From the NCBI GenBank assembly GCA_007118795.1, contig SKQX01000030.1, positions 1-5,825 on the forward strand: a stretch of DNA of 5,825 nt, read 5' to 3'. Positions 5,339 to 5,825 of the stretch are shown here, piece by piece. The number at the start of each line of letters is the position of its first letter. The stretch's first letter is position 1. This DNA comes from Thermoflexales bacterium. Its GTDB lineage: Bacteria; Chloroflexota; Anaerolineae; B4-G1. The position numbers and the translations under genes are program-made. Under the pieces are notes generated by a model. The model was not told the origin of the DNA and ran no database searches. It saw only the letters and a program-made list of their open reading frames with translations.

Positions 5339-5825
5339 ATGAACCACGTTGAAGCGGAGATTCTGGATTGCGTCGTTAGGCTGTATCCTGATTACTTTGC
5401 CAGCCTTGACCGTTTCTGCGTGAACCACAGCGGATTCCTGGATGAGACCCTCCACAGGTTTGACGGCGAGGTCCAGTTCTACGTGGCGATGCTGAGACAC
5501 ATCGCGGTCATCAGACAATCCGGACTGCAACTCTGCTATCCGCGGATTGATACCCACGACCAAGGAGGGATTGTACGATCGCGAAGGATTCGACCTGGCG
5601 CTGACCCATAAGCCGATCAGCGAAGGAGAGCCTGTTGTCCCGTATGACCTCAGCCTCGAAAGCAAGGAGCGCATCTTCATAGTCTTCGGCGCCAACCAGG
5701 GGGGCAAGTCCACGTTCTTGCGGAGCGTCGGTCTGGCTCAGTTGATGATGGAGTCCGGCATGGTTGTGCCCGCCGAGTCGCTCCGCGCCAATGTATTCAG
5801 CGGCTGTTTCAGCCACTTCAGGAGG
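5339..5825 (+). pseudogene. MutS-like ATPase: 5'-shortened, frameshifted, 3' end beyond the window
   Basis: A MutS-family ATPase outside classical MutS1/MutS2. From ATG 5339 the first part reads MNHVEAEILDCVVRLYP...RFDGEVQFYVAMLRHIA...CYPRIDTHD. The frame then fails at 5561 and runs to a stop at 5611. Skipping one C (5560/5561) gives KEGLYDREGFDLALTHK, and that frame stays open to the window end with Walker A GANQGGKST (5688-5714), FLRSVGLAQLMMESGMVVPAE and CFSHF. Homologues known to me have about 200 residues before MNHVEA, and here the same frame already resembles the family upstream of the ATG (ELYRVELSRSSG, from about 5303), back to a TGA at 5279. So the N-terminal helical part is probably lost. 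MutS-type ATPases act on DNA; MutS homologues have been reported under fluoride riboswitches. It lies 66 bp after the HEAT gene. A sequence error could explain the frameshift but less easily the missing 5' part. Confidence 0.8.

Overview
The window is GC-rich bacterial DNA with short intergenic gaps, ATGA overlaps and GTG starts. It is probably from an environmental or uncultured lineage. The C-terminal style of the RNase HI-like protein, the DUF6062-type protein and the MutS-like ATPase recall Chloroflexota, but that is inference from remembered families, not from a search. There are four blocks.

(1) Positions 1-499 hold no gene I can support. They carry four copies of a REP-like palindromic repeat, arranged as two copies of a ~130-bp two-element module. 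(2) Positions 500-1966, minus strand: a good sigma70-type promoter drives an MBL-fold metallohydrolase, which overlaps by ATGA an RNase HI-like protein. (3) Positions 1967-3543, plus strand: after a gap with two small palindromes comes a cation:proton antiporter. Its ~409-codon reading frame is interrupted once, by an in-frame TGA at 2851-2853. (4) Positions 3947-5825, plus strand: a strong promoter, a fluoride riboswitch fused to an intrinsic terminator, then a Cys/His-rich DUF6062-type protein, a small zinc-ribbon/HEAT-repeat protein and a MutS-like ATPase. The ATPase appears shortened at its 5' end, is frameshifted near 5561 and runs off the window.

The main discovery candidate is block 4. 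The aptamer matches the fluoride (crcB) riboswitch class base by base at its core. The strand that closes its pseudoknot is also the left arm of a perfect 10-bp terminator hairpin, so fluoride should switch the operon on. The first genes it controls are not a fluoride exporter (CrcB/Fluc or CLC-F) but two poorly characterised, apparently metal-binding proteins plus a MutS-like ATPase. The antiporter just upstream belongs to a superfamily reported near fluoride riboswitches, so the region may be a wider fluoride-stress locus. The in-frame stop and the frameshift could be real decay or sequence errors; the sequence alone cannot tell.
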